Positions 14,960 through 22,427 of a DNA stretch of 23,100 bases are shown in pieces. A program made the position numbers and the translations under genes. Where the stretch lies: NCBI GenBank assembly GCA_009781535.1, contig WQXX01000004.1:1-23100 (forward strand), read 5' to 3'. The stretch's first letter is position 1, and each line of letters starts with the position of its first letter. A model generated the notes under the pieces. It had not been told where the DNA came from. It was given only the letters and a program-made list of their open reading frames with translations, and made no database searches. This DNA comes from Coriobacteriia bacterium (GTDB lineage Bacteria > Actinomycetota > Coriobacteriia > Coriobacteriales > UBA8131).

Positions 14960-16252
14960 ATGAATCACGAAAAAGCGACATATCCAAAAGACCCAGACCT
15001 GCCCTCAACAATTACGTTTTTACCATGGGAGGGGCCGGCGATTCTTCTTGTCGATCTTGATGCATTCTTTGCTTCGGTCGAGCAACTCGACCATCCTGAG
15101 TGGCGTGGAAAGCCTGTCATCGTAGGTGGGGATCCCGATCGGCGAGGCGTGGTATCTACTTGTTCGTATGAAGCACGCGCCTTTGGCGTCCGCTCGGCGA
15201 TGGCAAGCAGCATTGCGCGCAGATTATGCCCTGAGGCTATTTGGACTTGTGGTAACCATGCTCGCTACGCAGAGATCTCAAAACAGGTCATGGATATCCT
15301 GCAGGAATATACGCCATTTATCCAGCAGGTTTCGATCGACGAGGCATTCCTTGACGTCTCGCCAGGTCGATATATTAAAGATCATCCTATCTTAATGGCA
15401 AAACGTATGCAGGAGCAGGTCGCAGAACTCGGCGTGACCTGTTCTATTGGCCTTGGGTCAAGTAAGACGATTGCTAAAATAGCCTCAGACAGGGACAAAC
15501 CGTGTGGACTGACCATCGTGTATCCTGGTTGTGAGATGGAATTCCTCGCTCCCCTACCGGTTCGCGACATGAGTGGAATAGGTCGTAAGGCTGAACAACA
15601 TCTACACGATCTCGGTATCTATACCCTCGCTGATCTTGCGAAAGCCGACGAGCAGCTCCTAAAGACCATCTTTGGTAAGAATGCGCATATGATGCGAGAG
15701 CGAGCGTTTGGACGGGACGCTACGCCAGTTACCAACGATCACGAAGTCAAGTCGGTCAGTAACGAGGTGACTTTTTCTACGAATGTCATTGAACAATCAG
15801 AGATCAGGCAGGCTATTGCGATGATAGCAACAAAGGTCGGTAGACGATTGCGCCGAAACAAGCTTGCTGGCTACACGATTACGCTCAAGGCGCGCCACGA
15901 CGACCTTACCATCCATACAGCTCAGCAAACACTTAACAAGGCTGTCGATGACGAACGTGAGTTCATCGATGTTTTATACGAGCTTCTCCCTGAAGTCTGG
16001 AGACCTGGCGATGAACTGAGGCTTCTCGGCGTAGGAGTGAGTTCCTTTAATGTTCATGATGAACAGCTTGCTTTGTTTGGGTCTGAAGAACTCGATACAA
16101 ATAAAAGAGCGACACGAACCTTGAAACGTTCTCTTATTGAGGCAACCGACAAAGTCAAGGACCGTTTTGGCGAAGATGCGCTCATGTACGGTCGTGAATT
16201 ACGTTTTATTGATAAAAGAACGAATACGATTGCGCAAGAAGGTGACGACTGA
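14960..16252 (+). CDS. dinB: DNA polymerase IV (Y-family translesion polymerase)
   Basis: An error-prone polymerase that bypasses lesions and stalled forks. Palm motifs are VDLDAFFASVE with metal-binding D32 and steric gate F37, and SIDEAFLD with D117 and E118. TCSYEARAFGVRSAM (finger), GLGSSKTIAKIAS and the helix-hairpin-helix MSGIGRKAE follow, then a little-finger domain (TFSTNVIEQ...LGVGVSSF). QLALF at 359-363 is a beta-clamp binding motif; here it is internal, with about 67 residues after it instead of at the extreme C-terminus. The length of 430 is above the usual 350-400, from an N-terminal extension of about 25 residues plus that tail. The ATG at 14960 is the only possible start and lacks an SD. 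Regulation is probably by LexA. It ends directly against rsfS. Confidence 0.96.
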   Translation: MNHEKATYPKDPDLPSTITFLPWEGPAILLVDLDAFFASVEQLDHPEWRGKPVIVGGDPDRRGVVSTCSYEARAFGVRSAMASSIARRLCPEAIWTCGNHARYAEISKQVMDILQEYTPFIQQVSIDEAFLDVSPGRYIKDHPILMAKRMQEQVAELGVTCSIGLGSSKTIAKIASDRDKPCGLTIVYPGCEMEFLAPLPVRDMSGIGRKAEQHLHDLGIYTLADLAKADEQLLKTIFGKNAHMMRERAFGRDATPVTNDHEVKSVSNEVTFSTNVIEQSEIRQAIAMIATKVGRRLRRNKLAGYTITLKARHDDLTIHTAQQTLNKAVDDEREFIDVLYELLPEVWRPGDELRLLGVGVSSFNVHDEQLALFGSEELDTNKRATRTLKRSLIEATDKVKDRFGEDALMYGRELRFIDKRTNTIAQEGDD

Positions 16253-16663
16253 TTACTCCTGGGTAAAGTAGGAGGTCAGATCCACATGGGGAGCATCGTT
16301 CCAGAGTGTCTCCAGGCGATAGAAATCGCGATATTCAGGTTGGAATACATGCACCACGAAGTCACCGTAATCAAGCAGGACCCACGTGAGCTCTTCTCGT
16401 CCTTCACGGCCAATAGGCTTGATGCCGGCTTTTACGCGTACAACTTCTTCGATCTCGTCGCATATCGCATCGACCTGCCTGTTGTTTGCTCCGGTCGCGA
16501 TGACGAAATAGTCAGTGATAACCAATTGTTTGCGCACTTCCTGCACAACGATATCAAATGCTTTTTTGTCATACGCAGCCTGTGCGGCAAGAATCGCCCA
16601 ATCCCGAGACGTTGTGGCGGTTGAGCTTATGTTTGTTGTATTTCCGACAATGGTATCTGTCAC
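16253..16663 (-). CDS. rsfS: Ribosomal silencing factor RsfS
   Basis: RsfS binds L14 on the 50S subunit and blocks joining of subunits when nutrients are short. The DUF143/Iojap fold is clear: DWAILAAQAAYDKKAFDIVVQEV, ITDYFVIATGANNRQVDAICDEIEE, then WVLLDYGDFVVHVFQPEYRDFYRLETLW. I chose GTG 16661-16663, with AAAGGA five bases upstream, 16 bases after the yqeK stop. A longer frame reading back into yqeK would add 29 unrelated residues. That gives 136 residues, slightly above the usual 105-130 because of a Thr/Ser-rich N-terminus. It is the last gene of the obgE cluster; its TAA directly abuts the stop of convergent dinB with no spacer, so no terminator is seen between them. Confidence 0.94.
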   Translation of the reverse strand: MTDTIVGNTTNISSTATTSRDWAILAAQAAYDKKAFDIVVQEVRKQLVITDYFVIATGANNRQVDAICDEIEEVVRVKAGIKPIGREGREELTWVLLDYGDFVVHVFQPEYRDFYRLETLWNDAPHVDLTSYFTQE

Positions 16664-16679
16664 GTGTATCCTTTCATAA

Positions 16680-17324
16680 TCAGTATCTACGATGTACGAC
16701 GTCTTGTTTTTGACGTTGCGAGTGCATTCGTTCGTGTTGGATGTAGGCATTCCAAATCTCTATTGAGTCCGGATGGATGAAGCGGTGCCGCAAAATCAGA
16801 TGACGCATCGTGGTTTCGTATGAACGGACAAACAATTCTTCAAGCGGTATTTTACCAACAAGGACTCGCAATGGTGCAAGATTTCCTCTGGTTCGCAAAG
16901 GTTCAATCATATCTGCAATATACAGTATCATATCCAAATCTGACATATCTTTTGCAGCAGAGGTATGACGGTCAATTGCCTGTATGATCTCATCCGAAAG
17001 CTCGGGGAATTCCTGCCTTAAGGCTATGGCGCCAGTCTTTGCATGTATCAAGGCTACCATGTCTTCCTCATCACCACGTACAGTAATACCGAATGCTTGC
17101 GCACGTTCAATCAATTCGGAATCTGAATAATTCTTATCCCAATCATGCAAAAGCCCAGCTAATCGAGCCTGCTCGACGTCGACTCCATATACTCTAGCAA
17201 TATCTGCAGCTGTATCTGCTACAGAGACTGAGTGTATGAAGCGGTATTCTGTCAAGCGTTGCTCAAGTGCATGACGCGCTCTTGCATATATGTGCGCCGC
17301 TTCTTCACAAAAAGTATCATTCAT
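16680..17324 (-). CDS. yqeK: YqeK-type HD-domain hydrolase (probable Ap4A hydrolase)
   Basis: This is an HD-superfamily phosphohydrolase. YqeK members hydrolyse diadenosine tetraphosphate symmetrically to two ADP using iron. Seen are H31 (RFIHSVSVADTA), the HD pair H60-D61 in LAGLLHDWDKN, a His in IHAKTGAIAL, IDRHTSAAKDMSDLDMILYIADMIEP and the C-terminal helix region. All metal ligands appear present. The ATG 17322-17324 overlaps the nadD stop (ATGAATGA); a TTG ten codons upstream is possible, but AAGGA lies 11 bases before the chosen ATG. This gives 214 residues, normal for the family. Neighbours nadD and rsfS are the standard company of yqeK in Gram-positive genomes. Confidence 0.92.
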   Translation of the reverse strand: MNDTFCEEAAHIYARARHALEQRLTEYRFIHSVSVADTAADIARVYGVDVEQARLAGLLHDWDKNYSDSELIERAQAFGITVRGDEEDMVALIHAKTGAIALRQEFPELSDEIIQAIDRHTSAAKDMSDLDMILYIADMIEPLRTRGNLAPLRVLVGKIPLEELFVRSYETTMRHLILRHRFIHPDSIEIWNAYIQHERMHSQRQKQDVVHRRY

Positions 17325-17970
17325 ACAGACGATGTTCCTTAATATATGTGTCAACCGCTTCGTTTAGCAGATGCCCCACATCCAAACCCTGCTTGACTCG
17401 TTCGCGGATCATAGTTGAGGATACCGCATATGGCGGCATTTCAAAAGAGCGTACGGTAAAACGTTGTTCAGCAGTTGACTCATATTCTGGATTCAACTCG
17501 ATATCCGCTCGTTGCGTGCTGAGGACCGTAACGAGTTGCGCAATCGCGTCAGGTTCCTTCCAGGTAATCAAATCGCGTGTTGTGTCCTCGCTGCAGATGA
17601 AGAAAAATGCGGCGCGATTGCCATATGCTTCTTTCATGATCCTGAGTGTGTCTATCGTGTACGTAGCTCCTTTGCGATCGATCTCCAAGCGTGTGAGGTC
17701 GAAATGAGGCACATCGATTATCGCTGCTTCGATCATCGCATAGCGATCCTCTGGTGATGCAACGCACGTCGTTAGTTTACGAATCGGTAAGCCTGTAGGG
17801 ATGAAGAGTACGCCGTCAAGCCCACAGTTCGCATATGCGGCCTGAGCCAAGGCAAGATGCCCCGTATGCAGAGGGTCGAAGGTACCGCCTAATAGCCCAA
17901 GCTGAAACGGGCAAGCCGGATCAGCTTGGGCTATGCGATCATCAAAACGTTTACTTATCAGTGTGGTCAC
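17317..17970 (-). CDS. nadD: Nicotinate-nucleotide adenylyltransferase
   Basis: NadD makes deamido-NAD from nicotinate mononucleotide and ATP, a required step of NAD synthesis. The nucleotidyltransferase signature GGTFDPLHTGHL spans 28-39 with the HxGH catalytic pair (H35, H38). RLEIDRKGATYTIDTL and SSTMIRERV (184-192, the second ATP-binding motif) follow. Two usual motifs differ: PPHK reads LPIRK near residue 61-65, and the G-x-D loop reads CSED near 126-129. The frame begins about 20 residues before the family start, with GTG 17968-17970 and only a weak AGG eight bases upstream. Activity is still expected, because ATP-binding and catalytic residues are intact. The gene overlaps yqeK by 8 bases and follows proA after 71 bp. 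Confidence 0.92.
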   Translation of the reverse strand: MTTLISKRFDDRIAQADPACPFQLGLLGGTFDPLHTGHLALAQAAYANCGLDGVLFIPTGLPIRKLTTCVASPEDRYAMIEAAIIDVPHFDLTRLEIDRKGATYTIDTLRIMKEAYGNRAAFFFICSEDTTRDLITWKEPDAIAQLVTVLSTQRADIELNPEYESTAEQRFTVRSFEMPPYAVSSTMIRERVKQGLDVGHLLNEAVDTYIKEHRLYE

Positions 17971-18041
17971 TTCGTATGCCTGTCTTGATATCAGGTTTCA
18001 TAAAGCTACCGCTTCTTGCATAAAAGAAACATACGTTTGCT

Positions 18042-19319
18042 CTACCCACGAACCTGACCGCTTCCTTCAAGTATGAATTTGGTCGATGTCAGAGCATCCA
18101 GCCCCATTGGCCCACGCGCATGAAGCTTCTGCGTTGAGATACCAATCTCAGCGCCAAGACCGAACTCCCCACCATCGGTAAATCGTGTCGAAGCATTGGC
18201 ATAAACCGCCGCCGAGTCCACTTCCTGCACAAAACGCGCGACCGCAGAATAATCCTGGCTCAGTATCGCATCTGAATGATGGGTGCTATAGGCGTTGATA
18301 TGCTCGATAGCCTCCTCGACATCCTTTACGCATTTGAACGATACCTCAAGATCCAAGTATTCTCTTCCCCAATCATCTTCAGTAGCTTGTTTAACCTTTG
18401 ATGCCTGCTCCTCAGGCAAGGATTGCGCTATTTCAAATATCGTTTCATCAGCGTGGAAGATAACGTTGCGATCAGTTAAAGCCTTGATAATCATAGGTGC
18501 AAATGAGCCTGCGGCTTCTTTGTCGATCAGGATCGACTCTATGGCATTGCAAACGCCGGGACGCTGCGTCTTTGCGTTTATTGCGATAGGCAGGATGGTT
18601 TCTGGGTCTGCGTCCTTATGGATATAGAGATGGCAGTTGCCCTCCCCTGTCTCGATGACGGGAACCTTTGCGTTTTCTACCGTTGTGCGGATAAGCGATG
18701 CCGAACCGCGTGGTATGAGAACGTCTACAAGGCCCACGAGTTGCATGAGCTCAGTGGTTGCTGAACGGTCAGTCGTTTCTATCGACTGGAGCCAATGCTC
18801 TGGAAGCCCAGCTTTTATGCCGGCTTTATATAACACGTTTGTCATAGAGATGTTGGAGTTATTGGCAAGCGAGCCTCCGCGCAGGATACAGGCATTGCCT
18901 GTCTTGAGACATAAACCAGCTGCATCGGCTGTCACATTCGGACGAGCCTCATATATCATTGCAACAACGCCAAGTGGTACACGTACCCTGGTGAGGCGTA
19001 TACCGTTGTAAAGGGTCCTCCCTTCGGTAACAGTGCCGATGGGGTCGCGTTCTTGCGCTAAAGTGCGTAACGCTTCTGCGATACCCTCGATACGCCCAGA
19101 ATCAAGCATCAAGCGATCGATAAGCGGCTCCGCAGTACCAGCTGCACGAGCAGCCTTTACATCAATAGCGTTTTCTGCGATGAGATACTCCTGCTCCGCA
19201 AGCAAAGCATCTGCCATCTTGAGAAGCGCTTTGTTGCGTGTGGTTGCGTCAATCTTTGCCAGGGCGCGTGCCGCTACCTGGGCCTGTTGTCCCTTGATAA
19301 GGACCTCGCTTGCTGCCAT
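18042..19319 (-). CDS. proA: Gamma-glutamyl phosphate reductase
   Basis: ProA is the second step of proline synthesis from glutamate: NADPH-dependent reduction of gamma-glutamyl phosphate to glutamate semialdehyde. It is an aldehyde-dehydrogenase-fold enzyme. Visible are RVPLGVVAMIYEARPNVT, LKTGNACILRGGS, ETGEGNCHLYIH and TQRPGVCNAIES with the catalytic Cys 257, then FGLGAEIGISTQKLHARGPMGL. The 425 residues are a normal length. The ATG has a strong AAGGAGGAG four bases upstream. The SD lies in the loop of a GGAAC/GTTCC stem. proB lies upstream, separated by an unusually long 128-bp spacer with inverted repeats. Confidence 0.97.
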   Translation of the reverse strand: MAASEVLIKGQQAQVAARALAKIDATTRNKALLKMADALLAEQEYLIAENAIDVKAARAAGTAEPLIDRLMLDSGRIEGIAEALRTLAQERDPIGTVTEGRTLYNGIRLTRVRVPLGVVAMIYEARPNVTADAAGLCLKTGNACILRGGSLANNSNISMTNVLYKAGIKAGLPEHWLQSIETTDRSATTELMQLVGLVDVLIPRGSASLIRTTVENAKVPVIETGEGNCHLYIHKDADPETILPIAINAKTQRPGVCNAIESILIDKEAAGSFAPMIIKALTDRNVIFHADETIFEIAQSLPEEQASKVKQATEDDWGREYLDLEVSFKCVKDVEEAIEHINAYSTHHSDAILSQDYSAVARFVQEVDSAAVYANASTRFTDGGEFGLGAEIGISTQKLHARGPMGLDALTSTKFILEGSGQVRG

Positions 19320-19447
19320 GGAACTCCTCCTTTTCTTGTGGTTCCTCAGGGAGCACCAATTGATTGCACAAGACCTAAGAATTGACTGTAGCGTACAAGA
19401 ATACGCAAGCGAGACTCAAAGGGCTTTTGGCTTCAATCGGTTACTCC
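19320..19447 (-). other. Structured proB-proA spacer
   Basis: Three complementarities occur on the minus strand. AGGGAGTAACC, overlapping the proB stop (19449-19439), can pair with GGTGCTCCCT (19357-19348), with one extra base, closing an 80-90 base loop. Within it GCGTA and TACGC (19406-19391) form a 5-bp stem. GGAAC/GTTCC (19345-19320) places the proA SD in a loop. No clear promoter, T-box or known riboswitch core was found. It could be an attenuator or processing element, or partly chance. Confidence 0.35.
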
Positions 19448-20584
19448 CTAGAATACTACCATTTCGTCGCGGTGCACTACTTCATCTTTCATCGGTTCTT
19501 CAAGTGAGACAAGACTCGGGAGCTCATCGCTTGAGTGACCCATTATAAGCTCGACGACGGACGCATCGTGTTGGCTGATACCACGGCCAATAAGAAACCC
19601 GCTGGCGGATCGGATATCTATGATATTGCCTCGCATAAATGAGCCTGAAACCGCCGTAACGCCCACAGGAAGCAGCGAACCGCCTCGCTCGCGTAGTGCA
19701 AATATCGCGCCATCGTCGATTACCACTGCGCCTTTTACCGTGCCGCTTAATGCTTTCCAGAGCTTTCTTGCATGTGTCTGCGAGTTATGCTCACTTTCGA
19801 ATAATGTTCCCACCGCTAGACCAGAGACAACATCAAGAATAACATTCTCGCGATGACCTTCGCATATGACCATAGGTATGCCAGCTGCCATGAGTTGACG
19901 TGCAGCCTCAAGCTTGGTCACCATACCGCCTGAGCCTTTGCCGGATCCTGCTGCTCCTGCACCTGCGACAAGTTCTTCTGTCAAGCCAGCAATATGCTCA
20001 ATAAGCCTTGCGTCTTCATCAACACGAGGGTCGGCGGTATACAAGCCTTCGATATCTGATAAAAGGATGACCAGATCCGCTACGATAAGTATGGCGACCT
20101 GAGCTGCAAGCGTATCATTGTCTCCAAAGCGGATCTCATCAACCGCTACCGTATCGTTTTCATTGATTACCGCCACAGCTCCCAGCTCCATGAGGCGATG
20201 CAGGGTGTCACGGGCGTGTAGATATGCCTCCCTGCGGTCGATATCGTTGCGCGTGAGAAGTATCTGGGCCACGCATAATCCATGAGCCTCGAATTCTCTC
20301 GCATAGTGCCTCGTAAGCTCTACCTGGCCGATAGCTGCTGCTGCCTGAAGCGTTGGAATATCGTCAGGACGACGTGGAGGAAGATTAAGCGCCTCAAGTC
20401 CTGCGATGATGGCGCCTGAAGTAACGATGACGACGTCTTTACCTTGCGCTCGCAGCATAGCCACCTGTCGCGCAAGGTCTTCTATATAGGCTGCATCCAC
20501 CCTGCCCTGGTTGTCAGTAAGGGTTGAGGTTCCGATTTTTATGACTATTCGCTGTGCCTTGCCATTTTTGTTCTGTCTGCTCAT
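19448..20584 (-). CDS. proB: Glutamate 5-kinase with PUA domain
   Basis: ProB phosphorylates glutamate to gamma-glutamyl phosphate, the committed and usually proline-inhibited step of proline synthesis. The amino-acid kinase domain (about 1-255) shows KIGTSTLT, VTSGAIIAG, VINENDTVAVDEIRFGDNDTLAAQVA, LLSDIEGLYTADPR and GSGGMVTKLEAA. A C-terminal PUA domain (about 275-355: KGAVVIDDGA...SLLPVGVTAVSG) is typical of ProB. I set the start at ATG 20582-20584, since GGAG lies six bases upstream; an ATG seven codons earlier has no SD. This gives 378 residues, normal length. It follows obgE closely (36 bp to the chosen start), so it is probably co-transcribed. Confidence 0.96.
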   Translation of the reverse strand: MSRQNKNGKAQRIVIKIGTSTLTDNQGRVDAAYIEDLARQVAMLRAQGKDVVIVTSGAIIAGLEALNLPPRRPDDIPTLQAAAAIGQVELTRHYAREFEAHGLCVAQILLTRNDIDRREAYLHARDTLHRLMELGAVAVINENDTVAVDEIRFGDNDTLAAQVAILIVADLVILLSDIEGLYTADPRVDEDARLIEHIAGLTEELVAGAGAAGSGKGSGGMVTKLEAARQLMAAGIPMVICEGHRENVILDVVSGLAVGTLFESEHNSQTHARKLWKALSGTVKGAVVIDDGAIFALRERGGSLLPVGVTAVSGSFMRGNIIDIRSASGFLIGRGISQHDASVVELIMGHSSDELPSLVSLEEPMKDEVVHRDEMVVF

Positions 20585-20620
20585 CTTTGGCTCCAAGTCA
20601 TCCATTGGTTCTTGCAGAAT

Positions 20621-22048
20621 CTATGCTTCATAATCATTGTCGTGGTCTTCTACATTAAAGACGTCGGTTCCCTCATCATCATCTTCAAGCAATCCTGACT
20701 CAAAAGCAAATGACCGTCCGACGATGCGTATCTCGTCTCCTGTCCTGGCTCCAGCTTGTATCAATGCCTTCTCGACGCCCATACGTTCAAGTCGATGTTG
20801 CAGATATGCGATAGCTTCCTCATTTTCCCATTCTGTCTGAATGACCATGCGCTCGACTGCCTTACCCTCAACCTGAAAGACCTTGCCTCCCAGGTTTGTA
20901 ACGGTAAATGCGTTATCACGTTGCGCACGCCGATGCTCCCAGACCTTATCATACATCGCATACTTGTTATATGCCTCGCGTGCTGATTCACGCAGTTTAT
21001 GGACTTCTTGCGCCGTTGCTGCGATCAACGCATCCATCCCTTCTCCGGTTATAGCAGAAACAGCGAACACCAGAGGTATTTCTAAGCGTGGGTCGTATTC
21101 ATTGCCACCAACTGCAGATAACGCGATATCCTGCAGGTAGTCGCTGATGCGTTGGACCTGGTCTCGTGCTTCAGGAATGTCTATCTTATTTATCACTATG
21201 ATCTGAGGCCGGCGCGCCAAGTCTTCAGAATACCGGCTTAGCTCGGTATTGATCTGCTCGTAATCTTGGATGGGGTCTCGCCCCTCATAGGAACCGCTTG
21301 CATCGAGCACATGCATGATAAGCGCTGTACGCTCGATGTGGCGCAGGAACTCATGACCCAGGCCCTTGCCGTCAGCTGCACCCTCAATAAGGCCAGGGAT
21401 ATCTGCGACGACAAAACTGTGGTCTTCAGAACGAACCATACCGAGATTAGGCACAAGCGTGGTAAAGGGATATTCAGCTATCTTCGGACGCGCTGCGCTC
21501 ATGCGCGCGATAAGCGACGACTTGCCTACTGAGGGCATCCCGACCAAAGCGGCGTCTGCCATCAGCTTCATCTCAAGCTCGACCCAGCGTTCCTCTGCCG
21601 GTTCTCCAAGCTCCGCAAATGAAGGAGCGCGGCGCGTCGAAGTCACAAAGTGAATGTTTCCTCTGCCGCCCTGCCCGCCCTTGGCAGCGATTACCTGTTC
21701 TCCGTCATGTATCAGATCAGCCAGCATCTCGCCACGAGAATCTTTTTCATCGTTGTATTCGTATACCACTGTTCCGAGCGGGACTTTCAAGATGAGGTCA
21801 TCTCCATCCGCCCCATGCATACGCGAGCCTTTTCCATGGATGCCGCGGGCAGCCTTAAAGTGGTGTTTGAAGCGATAATCAATAAGCGAGGATATCGAGG
21901 CGTCTGCTTCCAGAATCACGTTGCCGCCATGTCCGCCGTCGCCTCCGTCAGGACCGCCCTTGGGTACATATGCCTCACGTCTGAAAGACATACAGCCTGC
22001 GCCGCCGTCACCTGCCTTAATATGGATATGGACTTGATCGATGAACAT
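20621..22048 (-). CDS. obgE: Obg-family GTPase (ObgE/CgtA)
   Basis: This essential GTPase acts in 50S assembly and stringent-response signalling. The glycine-rich Obg fold (1-158) has KAGDGGAGCMSFRREAY and GGPDGGDGGHGG. The G domain has GMPSVGKSS (160-168), DIPGL (206-210), NKID (277-280) and SAITGEG. A C-terminal OCT domain (about 365-435, QVEGKAVERMVIQTEW...) follows, then an acidic tail (EDDDEGTDVF...). Presence of OCT and the length of 475 fit actinobacterial and firmicute Obg. I chose ATG 22046-22048 with GAGG four bases upstream; a start 11 codons earlier would begin within the terminator. It lies between rpmA and proB in the conserved L21-L27-Obg order. Confidence 0.97.
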   Translation of the reverse strand: MFIDQVHIHIKAGDGGAGCMSFRREAYVPKGGPDGGDGGHGGNVILEADASISSLIDYRFKHHFKAARGIHGKGSRMHGADGDDLILKVPLGTVVYEYNDEKDSRGEMLADLIHDGEQVIAAKGGQGGRGNIHFVTSTRRAPSFAELGEPAEERWVELEMKLMADAALVGMPSVGKSSLIARMSAARPKIAEYPFTTLVPNLGMVRSEDHSFVVADIPGLIEGAADGKGLGHEFLRHIERTALIMHVLDASGSYEGRDPIQDYEQINTELSRYSEDLARRPQIIVINKIDIPEARDQVQRISDYLQDIALSAVGGNEYDPRLEIPLVFAVSAITGEGMDALIAATAQEVHKLRESAREAYNKYAMYDKVWEHRRAQRDNAFTVTNLGGKVFQVEGKAVERMVIQTEWENEEAIAYLQHRLERMGVEKALIQAGARTGDEIRIVGRSFAFESGLLEDDDEGTDVFNVEDHDNDYEA

Positions 22049-22063
22049 GTTGCCTCTCTTTAG

Positions 22064-22095
22064 AAAAAACCCCTGCCGCATTTCGACAGGGGGTT
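22064..22095 (-). terminator. Rho-independent terminator after rpmA
   Basis: On the minus strand AACCCCC-TG... and ...CAGGGGTT pair with one bulged base, extended by partial CG pairs around an AAATG loop, then run straight into TTTTTTC. This is a classic intrinsic terminator 35 bp after rpmA. The obgE SD follows only 8 bases later, so obgE must be reached by read-through or by a promoter I cannot see. Confidence 0.85.
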
Positions 22096-22130
22096 CGTTC
22101 CAGCATCACGAATGAAGGATTAGCGACCCT

Positions 22131-22385
22131 TTAGGCCGTTTCCGGTCGCACATGCACTTTACGCTTGTCGCCATGCGTGAACTCAAGGATACCATCCTTG
22201 AGCGCAAACAACGTGTCGTCATTACCACGACCGACATTCTCGCCAGGGTGGATATGCGTCCCATGTTGACGGACGATTATGGTACCGGTGGTAACCTCTT
22301 GTCCAGCAAAGCGCTTAACGCCAAGCCGCTTTGCTCTGGAATCACGTCCGTTACGTGACGACCCTAGACCTTTTTTATGTGCCAT
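22131..22385 (-). CDS. rpmA: 50S ribosomal protein L27
   Basis: L27 reaches the peptidyl-transferase centre with its N-terminal arm. The 84 residues match the family throughout: MAHKKGLGSSRNGRDS, LGVKRFAGQ, GTIIVRQHGTHIHPGENVGRGND, TLFALKDG. The arm starts directly with MAHKKG, so there is no cleavable N-terminal extension of the kind found in many Firmicutes. AGG lies eight bases before the ATG. It follows rplU after 42 bp and is followed by a strong terminator. Confidence 0.98.
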   Translation of the reverse strand: MAHKKGLGSSRNGRDSRAKRLGVKRFAGQEVTTGTIIVRQHGTHIHPGENVGRGNDDTLFALKDGILEFTHGDKRKVHVRPETA

Positions 22386-22427
22386 TTCTCAAACCTGCTT
22401 TCCTGCTATATAGCGTGCAATAATCGT

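Noticed and set aside
16664..16750. Longer rsfS frame reading back into yqeK
   Set aside because: The extra 29 residues are out-of-frame yqeK sequence; a GTG with a well-placed AAAGGA starts the conserved protein.
17971..18041. Sixteen-codon frame (MKPDIKTGIRSDHTDK) before nadD
   Set aside because: It overlaps the nadD start in another frame, lacks a good SD and has no sign of an attenuator downstream.
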